Source of the DNA: an uncultured Clostridia bacterium
Lineage (GTDB): Bacteria > Bacillota > Clostridia > TANB77 > CAG-508
Length of the DNA stretch: 25,940 nt
Reading direction: 5' to 3'
Assembly (NCBI GenBank): GCA_947631385.1
Contig: CANRLE010000007.1
Location: 1-25,940 of the forward strand
The notes beneath the pieces were generated by a model. It was not told where the DNA came from and ran no database searches. It saw nothing but the letters and a program-made list of their open reading frames with translations. Made by a program: the position numbers and the translations under genes. Below, piece by piece: positions 15,440 to 23,066 of the stretch (positions are counted from its first letter, which is position 1; each line of letters opens with the position of its first letter).

Positions 15440-17138
15440 CTGCTCCCGGTCCGATATCTATAATTTGATCTGCAGCATACATAGTATCTTCATCATGTTC
15501 TACAACTAATAATGTATTTCCTAAATCTCTCAATTTTTTTAATGTTGCTAATAATTTATCATTATCTCTTTGATGTAGTCCAATACTTGGTTCATCTAAA
15601 ATATATAATACACCTGTCAATCCAGAACCAATTTGTGTTGCTAGACGAATTCTTTGAGCTTCTCCTCCTGATAAACTACCTGCATTTCTTGATAATGTTA
15701 AATATTCTAACCCTACATCCATTAAGAATTGTAATCTTTGATTTATTTCTTTTAATATTAATTCTGAAATCATGGCTTCTGTTTTATTTAATGTAAGATT
15801 ACTTAAATATTCTTTTATTTTATTAATAGACATATCAGTTAATTCATTAATGTTTTTATCTCCTACTTTAATTGATAAGATTTCTGGTTTTAGCCTAGCT
15901 CCATGACAAGAGTTGCAAGGTGAATTACTCATATACATTTCATAAAAATCTCTCATTCCCTGTGATTTTGTTTCATTATGACGCCTATCTAATGTTGGTA
16001 AAACACCTTCAAATGGTGCCTTAAATCTTCTTATTCCTGCATAAGATTCAAATTCAAAATCAATTTCTTCTTCTCCTGTTCCATAAAGTATTTTTTCCAT
16101 AAACCATCTTGGTAGGTCTTTAATTTTTTTATTTTTTATATCTACTCCATAATGTTTACCAATGCTTTCAAAATACATTTTTGCCATTGTGTCGCCTTTT
16201 TTCATGGTACTTGCACCAAATGCTTTAACACCATCATATAGAGTTTTATTTTTATCTGGAATAATCAAATCTTCATCCATTTTCATTAAATATCCTATTC
16301 CTGTACATTCTGGACATGCTCCAAATGGGTTATTAAATGAAAACATTCTAGGTGTTAATTCTGGAAAACTAAATCCACATTCTGGACATGCATAGTTGCA
16401 ACTATATAGAATTGGTTTTCCTCCCACTACATCAATTAAAACTAAATTATCTGCCTGTTTTAATGCTACTTCAACTGATTCTGTTAATCTACTTACTATA
16501 TCTGGTTTTATTACTAATCTATCTACTATTAATTCAACTTCATGTTTTTTCTTTCTATCTAAAACAATATCATCAGAAAGTTCATATACTTCTCCATCTA
16601 TTCTTACACGTACAAAACCTTCTTTTTGATAACCTTCTAATTGTTTAGTGAATTCACCTTTTCTTCCTCTTACAACTGGTGCTAATACTTGAATTTTAGT
16701 TCCTTCTGGTAAATTCATGATGTTATCAATTATTTGGTCAATGCTTTGTTTTTCTATTTTTTTATGGCAATTTGGACAGTATGGCACTCCAATTCTTGCA
16801 TATAATAAACGTATGTAATCATAGATTTCTGTTACTGTTCCAACTGTTGAACGTGGATTTCTTGAAGTGGTTTTTTGATCTATTGAAATTGCTGGGGAAA
16901 GTCCATCAATTCTCTCTACTTCTGGTTTTTCCATTAGTCCTAAAAATTGTCTTGCATATGATGATAAACTTTCTACATATCTTCTTTGCCCTTCTGCATA
17001 TAGTGTGTCAAATGCTAAACTTGATTTTCCAGAACCTGAAAGTCCTGTTATTACTACTAGTTTATCCCTTGGTATTTCTAAGTTTATATTTTTCAAGTTG
17101 TGCTCTTTTGCCCCTTTTATTATAATCTTATCATTCAT
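15273..17138 (-). CDS. uvrA: UvrA, N-terminal fragment (first ABC module) of a frameshifted gene
   Basis: Residues 1-576 are normal UvrA: Walker A GLSGSGKSS at 32-39, the UvrB-interacting region starting near the cysteine pair CPNC at 121-124, the zinc-binding CNYACPECGFSF...CPEC segment, the insertion domain, signature LSGGEAQRIRLATQIGSG and Walker B LYILDEPSIGLHQRD. The last 45 residues (from RNSRRHKTSG) are out-of-frame nonsense after the insertion at about 15410. The start ATG has AGGGGGC 5-7 bases upstream and matches the family N-terminus (NDKIIIKGAKEHNLKNI). uvrB and uvrC are not nearby. If the shift is real the cell lacks a standard UvrA unless another copy exists, because the second ABC module is required. 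Confidence 0.92.
   Translation of the reverse strand: MNDKIIIKGAKEHNLKNINLEIPRDKLVVITGLSGSGKSSLAFDTLYAEGQRRYVESLSSYARQFLGLMEKPEVERIDGLSPAISIDQKTTSRNPRSTVGTVTEIYDYIRLLYARIGVPYCPNCHKKIEKQSIDQIIDNIMNLPEGTKIQVLAPVVRGRKGEFTKQLEGYQKEGFVRVRIDGEVYELSDDIVLDRKKKHEVELIVDRLVIKPDIVSRLTESVEVALKQADNLVLIDVVGGKPILYSCNYACPECGFSFPELTPRMFSFNNPFGACPECTGIGYLMKMDEDLIIPDKNKTLYDGVKAFGASTMKKGDTMAKMYFESIGKHYGVDIKNKKIKDLPRWFMEKILYGTGEEEIDFEFESYAGIRRFKAPFEGVLPTLDRRHNETKSQGMRDFYEMYMSNSPCNSCHGARLKPEILSIKVGDKNINELTDMSINKIKEYLSNLTLNKTEAMISELILKEINQRLQFLMDVGLEYLTLSRNAGSLSGGEAQRIRLATQIGSGLTGVLYILDEPSIGLHQRDNDKLLATLKKLRDLGNTLLVVEHDEDTMYAADQIIDIGPGAGVHGGYVMAQRNSRRHKTSGKFYYRTISKWKKADTSTTKEKKACKIKSDRSARSY
15405..15413 (-). other. 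uvrA: Frameshift in uvrA (apparent one-base insertion at about 15410)
   Basis: On the coding strand the sequence reads GCA CAG C GGA ACA GCA. Removing the single C (a G on the plus strand at 15410) joins GGYVMAQ of the first frame to GTAEDIKQVEN of the second, exactly as in intact UvrA proteins, and gives 942 residues, the normal length. There is no homopolymer or heptameric slippery sequence, so programmed frameshifting is unlikely. The choices are a real inactivating mutation or a sequencing/assembly error. Confidence 0.85.
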
Positions 17139-17160
17139 GTTTTTGCCCCCTATGCATTTT

Positions 17161-17189
17161 ATTATACTACATTATAAAGTTAAAAACAA
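17161..17189 (-). promoter_or_regulatory. Probable promoter of uvrA
   Basis: A perfect TATAAT (17166-17161) lies on the minus strand 17 bases after TTGTTT (17189-17184), a weak -35. A second TATAAT lies ten bases upstream. The rest of the 211-base gap to fhs is AT-rich and holds only the fhs terminator; no LexA-like box was recognised. Confidence 0.5.
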
Positions 17190-17295
17190 TAGTTTGGTAA
17201 TATTTTGTTATTGTTTAGATTAAATAAAATGTTATAAAAAGTTAATATATTTTTTCTTAATAACAATTCGTGGGGACCAGCAAATTACAGAATAT

Positions 17296-17323
17296 AAAAG
17301 ACTTTATAATTATAAAGTCTTTT
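17296..17323 (-). terminator. Palindromic terminator after fhs
   Basis: A perfect 28-base palindrome without a spacer (AAAAGACTTTATAA followed by its reverse complement) lies 27 bases after the fhs stop. The hairpin arm ends in TTTT on either strand, so it can act in both directions. It closes the asp23-to-fhs operon. Confidence 0.75.
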
Positions 17324-17349
17324 TATAGTCTATTATGTATTCTTATATA

Positions 17350-19011
17350 CTAGAATATTCCTACTATATCTCCATTTTCATCAATGTCAATACTTTCTGC
17401 TGAAGGTACTCTTGGAAGACCAGGCATTGTCATAATCTTTCCTGCTAATACAACAACAAATCCAGCTCCTGTCTTCAATTCTACATTTCTAACTGTAATA
17501 TTATAATCTCCTTTACACTCTAAGTTCTTAGGATCATCTGAAAAAGAATATTGTGTTTTAGCAATACAAACAGGGTAATCACCATAGCCCAATTCTTCTA
17601 TTTTCTTAATTTCTTGTAAAGCTTCTTCTGAGTAATCTACGCCTTTTGCACCATATATTTTAGTAGCAACTTTTTCTATCTTTGTTTTAATTGAGTCATT
17701 TAAGTCATATGTATAAGTAAGGTTTTCTTCTTTTTCTGTCAATTTTACTAGCTTTTCAGCAATATCAATAGCTCCTTCTCCTCCTTTTGCCCAACCTTCT
17801 ACTAAACTCAATTCAACACCTTTTTCTTGCAACTTTTCTTTTAAAAATTCTATTTCTTTCTCTGTATCTTGCAAATATCTATTTACAGCAACTATTACAT
17901 TTAATCCAAATTTATTTTTTAGATTATCAATATGCCTGTATAAATTATCAATTCCGTTTTCAATACCTTCAATATTTTCTTCTTGAATTTTTTCTTTTTC
18001 AACTCCACCATGATATTTAATAGCCTTTATTGTTGTTACTAAAACAACAGCATCTGGTTTAATTCCTGCTTTTCTACATTTAATATCAATAAATTTCTCT
18101 GCTCCTAAATCTGCACCGAAACCAGCTTCTGTTACTACATAATCACCTAATTTTAAGGCTAATTTCGTAGCAATAATACTATTACATCCATGTGCAATAT
18201 TAGCAAATGGTCCTCCATGAATAATAGCTGGTGTATGCTCTAAAGTTTGTACTAAATTTGGCTTAATAGCATCTTTTAACAATACTGTCATAGCTCCTTG
18301 TGCATTTAATTGTTTACTATAAATAGGTTGTCCCTGCTTATTATAACCAATTACAATATTTCCTAATCTTTCTTTCAAATCATTAATATCTTTTGACAAA
18401 CATACTATTGCCATAATTTCAGAAGCAACTGTAATATCAAATTTATCATGTCTTGGAACAATATTTTTTTCTTGTGATAAACCTGTATCTACTTCTCTCA
18501 ATTGTCTATCATTTAAATCCATACATCTTTTCCATACAACTTTTTCAAATCCTAATTCATTTCCAAAATAAATGTGGTTATCAATTAAACTTGATAACAA
18601 GTTATTTGCCGCAGTAATAGCATGAATATCTCCTGTAAAATGCAAATTGATGTCTTCCATTGGTGCTACCTGTACTCTTCCTCCTCCAGCTGCTCCTCCT
18701 TTAATACCAAATACTGGTCCTAAAGATGGTTCTCTTAAGGCTAATACAGAATTTTTACCAATTTTTCTTAATCCATCTGCTACTGCAATAGATATAGTTG
18801 TTTTTCCTTCTCCCAATGGTGTAGGATTAACTGCTGTTACTAAAATTAATTTTCCATCCTTTTTGTCTTTAGTTTTTTCATAAACTTCACTTGAAATTTT
18901 TGCCTTATACTTTCCATATGGTTCAAGATCATCCTCACCTATTCCTAATTTTTTTGCAATGTCTCCTATTTTTTCCAATTTTGTATTTCTTGCTATTTCT
19001 ATATCTGTCAT
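17350..19011 (-). CDS. fhs: Formate-tetrahydrofolate ligase
   Basis: 553 residues, close to the usual 556. Makes 10-formyltetrahydrofolate from formate, THF and ATP, feeding purine and fMet synthesis and, in acetogens, the methyl branch of the Wood-Ljungdahl pathway. The ATP loop TPLGEGKTT is at 64-72. EPSLGPVFGIKGGAAGGG, the folate-binding region, follows, then NLHFTGDIHAITAANNLL and the C-terminal AKTQYSFSDDP and GAGFVVVLAGKIMTMPGLPR, all family signatures. AAAGGAGG lies 6-7 bases before the ATG. It is the last gene of the asp23-nusB-xseAB operon, 27 bases after the yuiD-like gene. A folate gene next to xseA/xseB is a familiar arrangement (usually folD). No other Wood-Ljungdahl gene is in view, so acetogenesis cannot be claimed. 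Confidence 0.96.
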   Translation of the reverse strand: MTDIEIARNTKLEKIGDIAKKLGIGEDDLEPYGKYKAKISSEVYEKTKDKKDGKLILVTAVNPTPLGEGKTTISIAVADGLRKIGKNSVLALREPSLGPVFGIKGGAAGGGRVQVAPMEDINLHFTGDIHAITAANNLLSSLIDNHIYFGNELGFEKVVWKRCMDLNDRQLREVDTGLSQEKNIVPRHDKFDITVASEIMAIVCLSKDINDLKERLGNIVIGYNKQGQPIYSKQLNAQGAMTVLLKDAIKPNLVQTLEHTPAIIHGGPFANIAHGCNSIIATKLALKLGDYVVTEAGFGADLGAEKFIDIKCRKAGIKPDAVVLVTTIKAIKYHGGVEKEKIQEENIEGIENGIDNLYRHIDNLKNKFGLNVIVAVNRYLQDTEKEIEFLKEKLQEKGVELSLVEGWAKGGEGAIDIAEKLVKLTEKEENLTYTYDLNDSIKTKIEKVATKIYGAKGVDYSEEALQEIKKIEELGYGDYPVCIAKTQYSFSDDPKNLECKGDYNITVRNVELKTGAGFVVVLAGKIMTMPGLPRVPSAESIDIDENGDIVGIF

Positions 19012-19038
19012 TTTAATACCTCCTTTTTTTATTTAATC

Positions 19039-19479
19039 TTAGACAATTAATCCAACAACTAATCCAATTAAAGCTCCTACAAATACTTCTACTGGTGTAT
19101 GCCCTAAAACTTCTACTAATTTTTCAGATACTTGCATTCCTGTCAATCCTGGTGTTTCTATTAGCTTATTAAGCAAAACTGCTTGTTTTCCTGCTGCTCT
19201 TCTTACTCCACAAGCATCATACATAACTACAAAAGCTAATATAAAAGATACTGCGAAAATTGGGGAACCCACGCCTTCGCTTTTTCCTATCAAAGTTGCT
19301 AATCCCACCACTACTGCTGAATGTGAACTTGGCATTCCACCTGCTCCCATAATTCTTTTAAAATTGAATTTTTTAGTTGTTACTAAATCATAAATTAATT
19401 TAAATAATTGTATTCCAAACCATAATATGAATGGAACATATATGTATTTACTTTGTACGAAAGTCATAAAATCATTCAT
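19039..19479 (-). CDS. Divergent PAP2 family membrane protein (DUF212, YuiD-like)
   Basis: 146 residues with about four membrane segments. It carries GGMPSSHSA at 47-55 and GHTPVEVFVGALIG near the C-terminus. These are the phosphatase-like SSH and H motifs of the DUF212/YuiD family, which resemble the PAP2 phosphatidic-acid phosphatase signature and suggest a membrane lipid-phosphate phosphatase. The substrate is not known. CGVRRAAGKQA between the motifs is also conserved in the family. The start has GGGGAG upstream of an A-rich spacer. It lies 31 bases after the xseB stop and just before fhs, so it is part of the same transcript. A role in recycling isoprenoid carriers is possible but unproven. 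Confidence 0.88.
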   Translation of the reverse strand: MNDFMTFVQSKYIYVPFILWFGIQLFKLIYDLVTTKKFNFKRIMGAGGMPSSHSAVVVGLATLIGKSEGVGSPIFAVSFILAFVVMYDACGVRRAAGKQAVLLNKLIETPGLTGMQVSEKLVEVLGHTPVEVFVGALIGLVVGLIV

Positions 19480-19510
19480 TTTTTGTTTTTCTCCCCTTAT
19501 TGTTTTTTAA

Positions 19511-19735
19511 TCATTCTTTTGCATCAAAATTTTCTTCTTCTAATGCTCCTTCTTTATTTATTAAAATAGTTATTTTCTTTTCAGCTTCTTCCAATGTTTT
19601 ATTACATTCTTTTGAAATTTTAATTCCTTCTTCAAATTTTGAAACTGATTGTTCTAAGCTTAGCTCGCCTTTTTCTAATTCACCTACAATCTGTTCTAAT
19701 TCTTCCATTTGCTCTTCAAAACTCTTTTTATTCAT
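19511..19735 (-). CDS. xseB: Exodeoxyribonuclease VII small subunit
   Basis: 74 residues, the normal XseB length. The sequence is a long helical coiled coil: SFEEQMEELEQIVGELEKGELSLEQSVSKFEEGIKISKECNKTLEEAEKKI covers most of the protein and is the family signature (LEKGELSLEQS is the best-conserved part). It binds the large subunit XseA in several copies and is needed for the exonuclease that degrades single-stranded DNA in both directions. An open frame continues upstream to 19777 into xseA, but the ATG at 19735 has AGGGAG 6 bases upstream, gives the family N-terminus MNKKSFEE and starts 13 bases after the xseA stop, so it is chosen. Confidence 0.95.
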   Translation of the reverse strand: MNKKSFEEQMEELEQIVGELEKGELSLEQSVSKFEEGIKISKECNKTLEEAEKKITILINKEGALEEENFDAKE

Positions 19736-19748
19736 GTTTTTCTCCCTT

Positions 19749-20942
19749 CTATTGTATTTCTGCTTGTACCTGTCCATCTACAAATTTCACTTCTATTAAA
19801 TCTCCTTGATTAAGTTCTTTTTTCGTTTTTATTATTTTTCCTTCTTTTTCTGTAATTGAATATCCCCTAGCTAATGTTTTTAAAGGACTATATGCATCTA
19901 ATTTTCCTACTAATTCCATATATTTAGCCTTTTGTTTTTCATGTTTTGTTTTTATAGAATTTTCTAGTTGTTTTAAATAACTATCAATTTTTTGATAATT
20001 TTCTTGAATTCTTCTTGTTGGTTCTCTAAAAACTGTACTTGACATTGTTTTTTCATATCTTAGACGCATAATTTCTACTTTTTTTAATAAAGACATTCTC
20101 AATCTATTTTGAATAGTTATTATTCTTTGTTTCACTTCATATATGTCTGGTACTGCCAATTCAGCAGCTGCAGATGGGGTTGGTGCTCTTAAATCTGCCA
20201 CAAAATCACTTATTGTAAAATCTGTTTCATGTCCGACTGCTGATATAATTGGAATTTCTGAATTGAATATACTACGTGCAACTATTTCTTCATTAAATGG
20301 CCATAAATCTTCTAAAGATCCCCCGCCTCTTGCCAATATCAAAACATCTGCTAGTTTATTTCTATTCATTATTTGAATTCCCTCTGCTATTTTTTCAGCT
20401 GCACCTTCTCCTTGCACAGGAACTGGAAATAATCTAATCACAACATTAGGATTTCTTCTGGTCGATACATTTATAATATCTCGAATAACAGAGCCTGTTT
20501 GTGAAGTTAATACTCCTATTACTTTTGGCATAACAGGTATTTGCATTTTGTGGCTTTCTTCAAACAAGCCTTCCGCTTCTAATTTGTTTTTTAATTCTTG
20601 ATATTTTGTATATAAGTCTCCTAATCCATCTTCTTGCATTGCTCTTACATATATTTGATAAACTCCATCTCTTTCAAATACAGATACTCCTCCAAAAAGA
20701 AATACCTTCATTCCATCCTTAGGCATGAAGTTCAATTTCTGGGCATATGATTTGAACATAATGCACTTAATTAAAGAGTTTTCGTCTTTTAATGTAAAAT
20801 ACATATGCCCTGTATAATGATTTTTGAAGTTTGAAATCTCACCTTTTACTAATATATTGTTTAAATATTCATCCTCTGCTATTTTTTCTTTGATATATTT
20901 ATTTAAATCAGAAACCGTAATAGCCATATCTGCATATTTCAT
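19749..20942 (-). CDS. xseA: Exodeoxyribonuclease VII large subunit
   Basis: 397 residues. The N-terminal OB-fold (about 5-100: ITVSDLNKYIKEKI, VKGEISNFKNHYTGHMYFTLKD) binds DNA. The catalytic domain carries GVLTSQTGSVIRDIINVSTRRNP, LARGGGSLEDLWPFNEE and SAVGHETDFTISDFVADLRAPTPSAAAE, the conserved motifs of the family. A helical coiled-coil region that wraps with XseB follows, then a short C-terminal beta part (LARGYSITEKEGKI). It is shorter than the 456-residue E. coli protein, as usual in Clostridia. AGAGGAA lies 7 bases before the ATG and nusB stops 3 bases upstream, so translation is coupled. The complex trims single-stranded DNA in repair. Confidence 0.96.
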   Translation of the reverse strand: MKYADMAITVSDLNKYIKEKIAEDEYLNNILVKGEISNFKNHYTGHMYFTLKDENSLIKCIMFKSYAQKLNFMPKDGMKVFLFGGVSVFERDGVYQIYVRAMQEDGLGDLYTKYQELKNKLEAEGLFEESHKMQIPVMPKVIGVLTSQTGSVIRDIINVSTRRNPNVVIRLFPVPVQGEGAAEKIAEGIQIMNRNKLADVLILARGGGSLEDLWPFNEEIVARSIFNSEIPIISAVGHETDFTISDFVADLRAPTPSAAAELAVPDIYEVKQRIITIQNRLRMSLLKKVEIMRLRYEKTMSSTVFREPTRRIQENYQKIDSYLKQLENSIKTKHEKQKAKYMELVGKLDAYSPLKTLARGYSITEKEGKIIKTKKELNQGDLIEVKFVDGQVQAEIQ

Positions 20943-20945
20943 AAT

Positions 20946-21353
20946 TTATTCCTCTTTATTTACAACACTTGCTAAAATACCATTTACAAAATTTTTAGAA
21001 GCATCTTCTCCATATTTTTTTGCTAATTCTACTGCCTCATTAATAACTACTTTAAATGGGACATCTGTATATTTTATTTCATAAATTGCTAATTCTAAAA
21101 TAGCTAAATCAATTTTAGAAATTCTTTCTAGTTTCCAGTCTGACTTTAAATTTTTTTCTATTTGACTTTTAATTTCCTTTTTATTTTTTTGAATTCCTAA
21201 AACTGTATTTATAATATATTCTTCAGCATTTTTGTCTGAAATTTCATTACTTTCTATATATAAGTTAATTGCTTCTTGTAAGTCTTTTTGTTTTTGTATT
21301 TCTATACTATAAACTAATTTAAAAGCTTGTTCTCTAATTGCTGTTCGATTCAT
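20946..21353 (-). CDS. nusB: Transcription antitermination factor NusB
   Basis: 135 residues, all helical. Marks of the family are the N-terminal RTAIREQAFKLVYSIE, the central DWKLERISKIDLAILELAIYEI and the C-terminal VPFKVVINEAVELAKKYGEDASKNFVNGILA. NusB pairs with NusE (ribosomal protein S10) on boxA RNA and prevents early termination in rRNA operons. AAAGGGA lies 5 bases before the ATG. It follows the Asp23/AmaP/DUF2273 group by 18 bases and precedes xseA by 3 bases, the usual Firmicutes order asp23 - nusB - xseA - xseB. Confidence 0.96.
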   Translation of the reverse strand: MNRTAIREQAFKLVYSIEIQKQKDLQEAINLYIESNEISDKNAEEYIINTVLGIQKNKKEIKSQIEKNLKSDWKLERISKIDLAILELAIYEIKYTDVPFKVVINEAVELAKKYGEDASKNFVNGILASVVNKEE

Positions 21354-21371
21354 ATTTTTCCCTTTCTGCTA

Positions 21372-21572
21372 CTACATTTTATCAATAAATTTTTTAAGTT
21401 TTGCTTTTACATCTTCTTTATTTTGTTGTACATAATTTCCTATAAAAGCTCCTAATATTAAAACTACAATAGCTAATATTAAATCATGTAATCTTGTTAC
21501 TAAAATCAATATGGCAATTATAACACCTATTATTGCCCCTTTATATTGATTCCAGAATTCTTTCCAATTCAT
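21372..21572 (-). CDS. Small DUF2273 membrane protein of the Asp23 cluster
   Basis: 66 residues: a short charged N-terminus (MNWKEFWNQYKG), two adjacent membrane helices at about 12-27 and 31-48, and a basic cytoplasmic tail (NKEDVKAKLKKFIDKM). This is the pattern of DUF2273, found beside Asp23 and AmaP in many Firmicutes. A GTG three codons upstream (21581) is only 2 bases from the AAGGA site, whereas the ATG at 21572 is about 10 bases from it, so the ATG is preferred. It probably belongs to the membrane-anchored Asp23 assembly; its own biochemical role is unknown. Confidence 0.85.
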   Translation of the reverse strand: MNWKEFWNQYKGAIIGVIIAILILVTRLHDLILAIVVLILGAFIGNYVQQNKEDVKAKLKKFIDKM

Positions 21573-21599
21573 TTTTATCACATTCCTTCCAAATTATTT

Positions 21600-22157
21600 T
21601 TAAGCCTCATGTTCTTGTTGTTTTGGAGCAACTTTTTTTACAGCTATATTAACCTCTTTTACTTCTAAGTCAGTTGCTGTTTTTACTTTTTCTTTTATTT
21701 TTGCTTGAAGATTAGCTGACAAGTCTTTTATAATAGCTTGTTCATTTACAATTAAATTAACAAACACTCTAACATTATTTTCTTTATCTAATTCTATCCT
21801 TGTTGTCACGTCTTCTGCACTTTCAAAATTTAAAGCTACAGAATTTACCAAATTTTCAATTGTTTCTTTTGATATCATTAGTTTTCCACTTTCATTTTCT
21901 AAAAGTACACCTTGTCTTTCTTTGATTTGCTCTTTTGATGTGCTATCAAAGAAAATACATTTTATAGATAGTAAAATAAATAAAACACTTACACCTAATA
22001 CTATTTTTCCTGTTGTCTCTCCCATTATTATTTTTGCTATCATGTCTCCTACTAGCCCCATATCTAACCATCCAAATACCAATAAGCATAGAATAATAGA
22101 TAATATTAATATAATATTAGAATAAATAATTAGTGTGATTTTTTCTAAAATTTTCAT
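21600..22157 (-). CDS. amaP: Alkaline shock response membrane anchor protein AmaP
   Basis: 185 residues. Two membrane helices (about 5-30 and 51-70) are followed by a cytoplasmic domain (about 85-175) that resembles Asp23 itself (SGKLMISKETIENLVNSVAL ... NVRVFVNLIVNE ... VKTATDLEVKEVNIAVKKV). In Staphylococcus AmaP holds Asp23 at the membrane. AGGAGG lies about 6 bases before the ATG. It sits between asp23 and the DUF2273 gene, matching the known cluster order. The similarity between its soluble domain and the neighbouring Asp23 protein, especially TGLEVQEVNVHV versus TDLEVKEVNIAV, suggests the two arose by duplication. Confidence 0.9.
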   Translation of the reverse strand: MKILEKITLIIYSNIILILSIILCLLVFGWLDMGLVGDMIAKIIMGETTGKIVLGVSVLFILLSIKCIFFDSTSKEQIKERQGVLLENESGKLMISKETIENLVNSVALNFESAEDVTTRIELDKENNVRVFVNLIVNEQAIIKDLSANLQAKIKEKVKTATDLEVKEVNIAVKKVAPKQQEHEA

Positions 22158-22183
22158 TTCTTTTCCTCCTACTATTTTTATAA

Positions 22184-22633
22184 TTATTCTTCATTATTTG
22201 TCTCTTCTGGTATATTTTCTTGTTTAATTTCTCCTCTTGCACTATCAGTATTAACACCTTGCACATGTACATTTACTTCTTGCACTTCTAGTCCTGTCAT
22301 ATTTTCCACAGCTTTTTTCACTCTATTTTGAATTTCAAAAGCTACATCTGGAATTCTTGAACCATACTCTACAATGATATTAACGTCAATTTTAGCTTGC
22401 GTATTTGTGACATCTACCTTTATTCCTTTTGCTAAATTTTTCTTTCCGCTTAGTACTTCTGATATTCCTCCTGCAAATCCTCCTGCCATGCCTGCTACTC
22501 CTGGTACCTCTGACACTGCCACACCTGCAATTACTGCTACAACATCATCAGATATTTGAATTCCTTCGTTTTCTGTTTTTATTTCTTCTTCTAGTTCTGC
22601 TACTTTACCATCTTCCTGTTTTTCTTCTTCCAT
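22184..22633 (-). CDS. Asp23/Gls24 family envelope stress protein
   Basis: 149 residues. An acidic N-terminal extension (1-25) precedes the Asp23 domain: IQISDDVVAVIAGVAVSEVPGVAGMAGG, GIKVDVTNTQAKIDVNIIVEYGSRIPDVAFEIQNRVKKAVENMTGLEVQEVNVHVQGV. These proteins form an abundant cytoplasmic layer under the membrane tied to envelope stress or homeostasis in Gram-positive bacteria. It is the first gene of an eight-gene operon ending with fhs. AAAGGAGG lies about 8 bases before the ATG. The promoter just upstream overlaps a perfect inverted repeat, so expression is probably regulated. The C-terminus is again acidic and probably disordered. Confidence 0.95.
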   Translation of the reverse strand: MEEEKQEDGKVAELEEEIKTENEGIQISDDVVAVIAGVAVSEVPGVAGMAGGFAGGISEVLSGKKNLAKGIKVDVTNTQAKIDVNIIVEYGSRIPDVAFEIQNRVKKAVENMTGLEVQEVNVHVQGVNTDSARGEIKQENIPEETNNEE

Positions 22634-22663
22634 AAATTAAAACCTCCTTTAAATATCAAAAAT

Positions 22664-22692
22664 GATATACTTAAATTCTTTATAAGTATATC
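22664..22692. repeat. Inverted repeat overlapping the asp23 promoter
   Basis: Perfect 10-base arms, GATATACTTA (22664-22673) and TAAGTATATC (22683-22692), flank a 9-base spacer. On the minus strand the second arm is followed by ATTTTT, and on the plus strand by AATTTTTT. It can therefore be a bidirectional terminator for the RNHCP gene upstream, or an operator: the -10 box of the asp23 promoter lies inside one arm. Confidence 0.7.
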
Positions 22693-22713
22693 AATTTTTT
22701 ACATTTTTTACAA
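22685..22713 (-). promoter_or_regulatory. Promoter of the asp23-fhs operon
   Basis: TTGTAA (22713-22708) and TATACT (22690-22685) are 17 bases apart on the minus strand, with an A-rich spacer. The -10 is one mismatch from consensus and sits within the inverted repeat at 22664-22692. Transcription would begin near 22678, inside the repeat, so the leader RNA would not form the hairpin. Confidence 0.6.
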
Positions 22714-22753
22714 CCATTTTTTATAAATTTTCATTACACAGTCTAAATCATTA

Positions 22754-23065
22754 CTAATGTTTACTACTTAAATCAATAATTAAATCCATATTATCATCTT
22801 TAGCTGATTTATTTTTTCTAATAACTCCACATTTTTTACATTTAAAAATAATAACATATCCTTTTTTTCCATCTATTTCTAGTCCTATTGGCTCTAAATC
22901 TCCATGGCATTCTTCTTCCCTGTCACCTGGATTTTTGTCTACATGTTTAGAATGTAAGCAATATGGACAATGGTTTCTACAAGAATATCCTAATTTTGGA
23001 ACTTTCTTTCCACAATTTTCACATATAAATTCTTCATCAATTTCAATAAAATTTTTTTGTTTCAT
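22754..23065 (-). CDS. RNHCP domain zinc-ribbon protein
   Basis: 103 residues. It contains eight cysteines in pairs: CENC at 15-18, CRNHCPYC at 29-36, C53, and CKKC at 76-79. The run YSCRNHCPYCLHSKHVD followed by PGDREEECHGDLEPIGL is the signature of the RNHCP domain family, whose function is unknown and which probably binds zinc. Its ATG is one base after the TAA of the nucleoside kinase gene (sequence CTAAAATG), so reinitiation after that gene is the likely mode of translation; a GGAGGAAG lies 14 bases upstream inside the kinase gene. A GTG eight codons upstream (23089) has no suitable ribosome binding site. The coupling suggests that the two proteins act together, perhaps on RNA or nucleotides. 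Confidence 0.87.
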   Translation of the reverse strand: MKQKNFIEIDEEFICENCGKKVPKLGYSCRNHCPYCLHSKHVDKNPGDREEECHGDLEPIGLEIDGKKGYVIIFKCKKCGVIRKNKSAKDDNMDLIIDLSSKH

Positions 23066-23066
23066 T

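Noticed and set aside
15075..15509. Plus-strand open frame of 144 codons opposite uvrA
   Set aside because: Antisense shadow of the conserved UvrA sequence; no start signals.
17265..17290. GC-richer GTGGGGACCAGC island in the fhs-uvrA gap
   Set aside because: Resembles part of a terminator or repeat, but has no pairing partner nearby and no second copy in the window.
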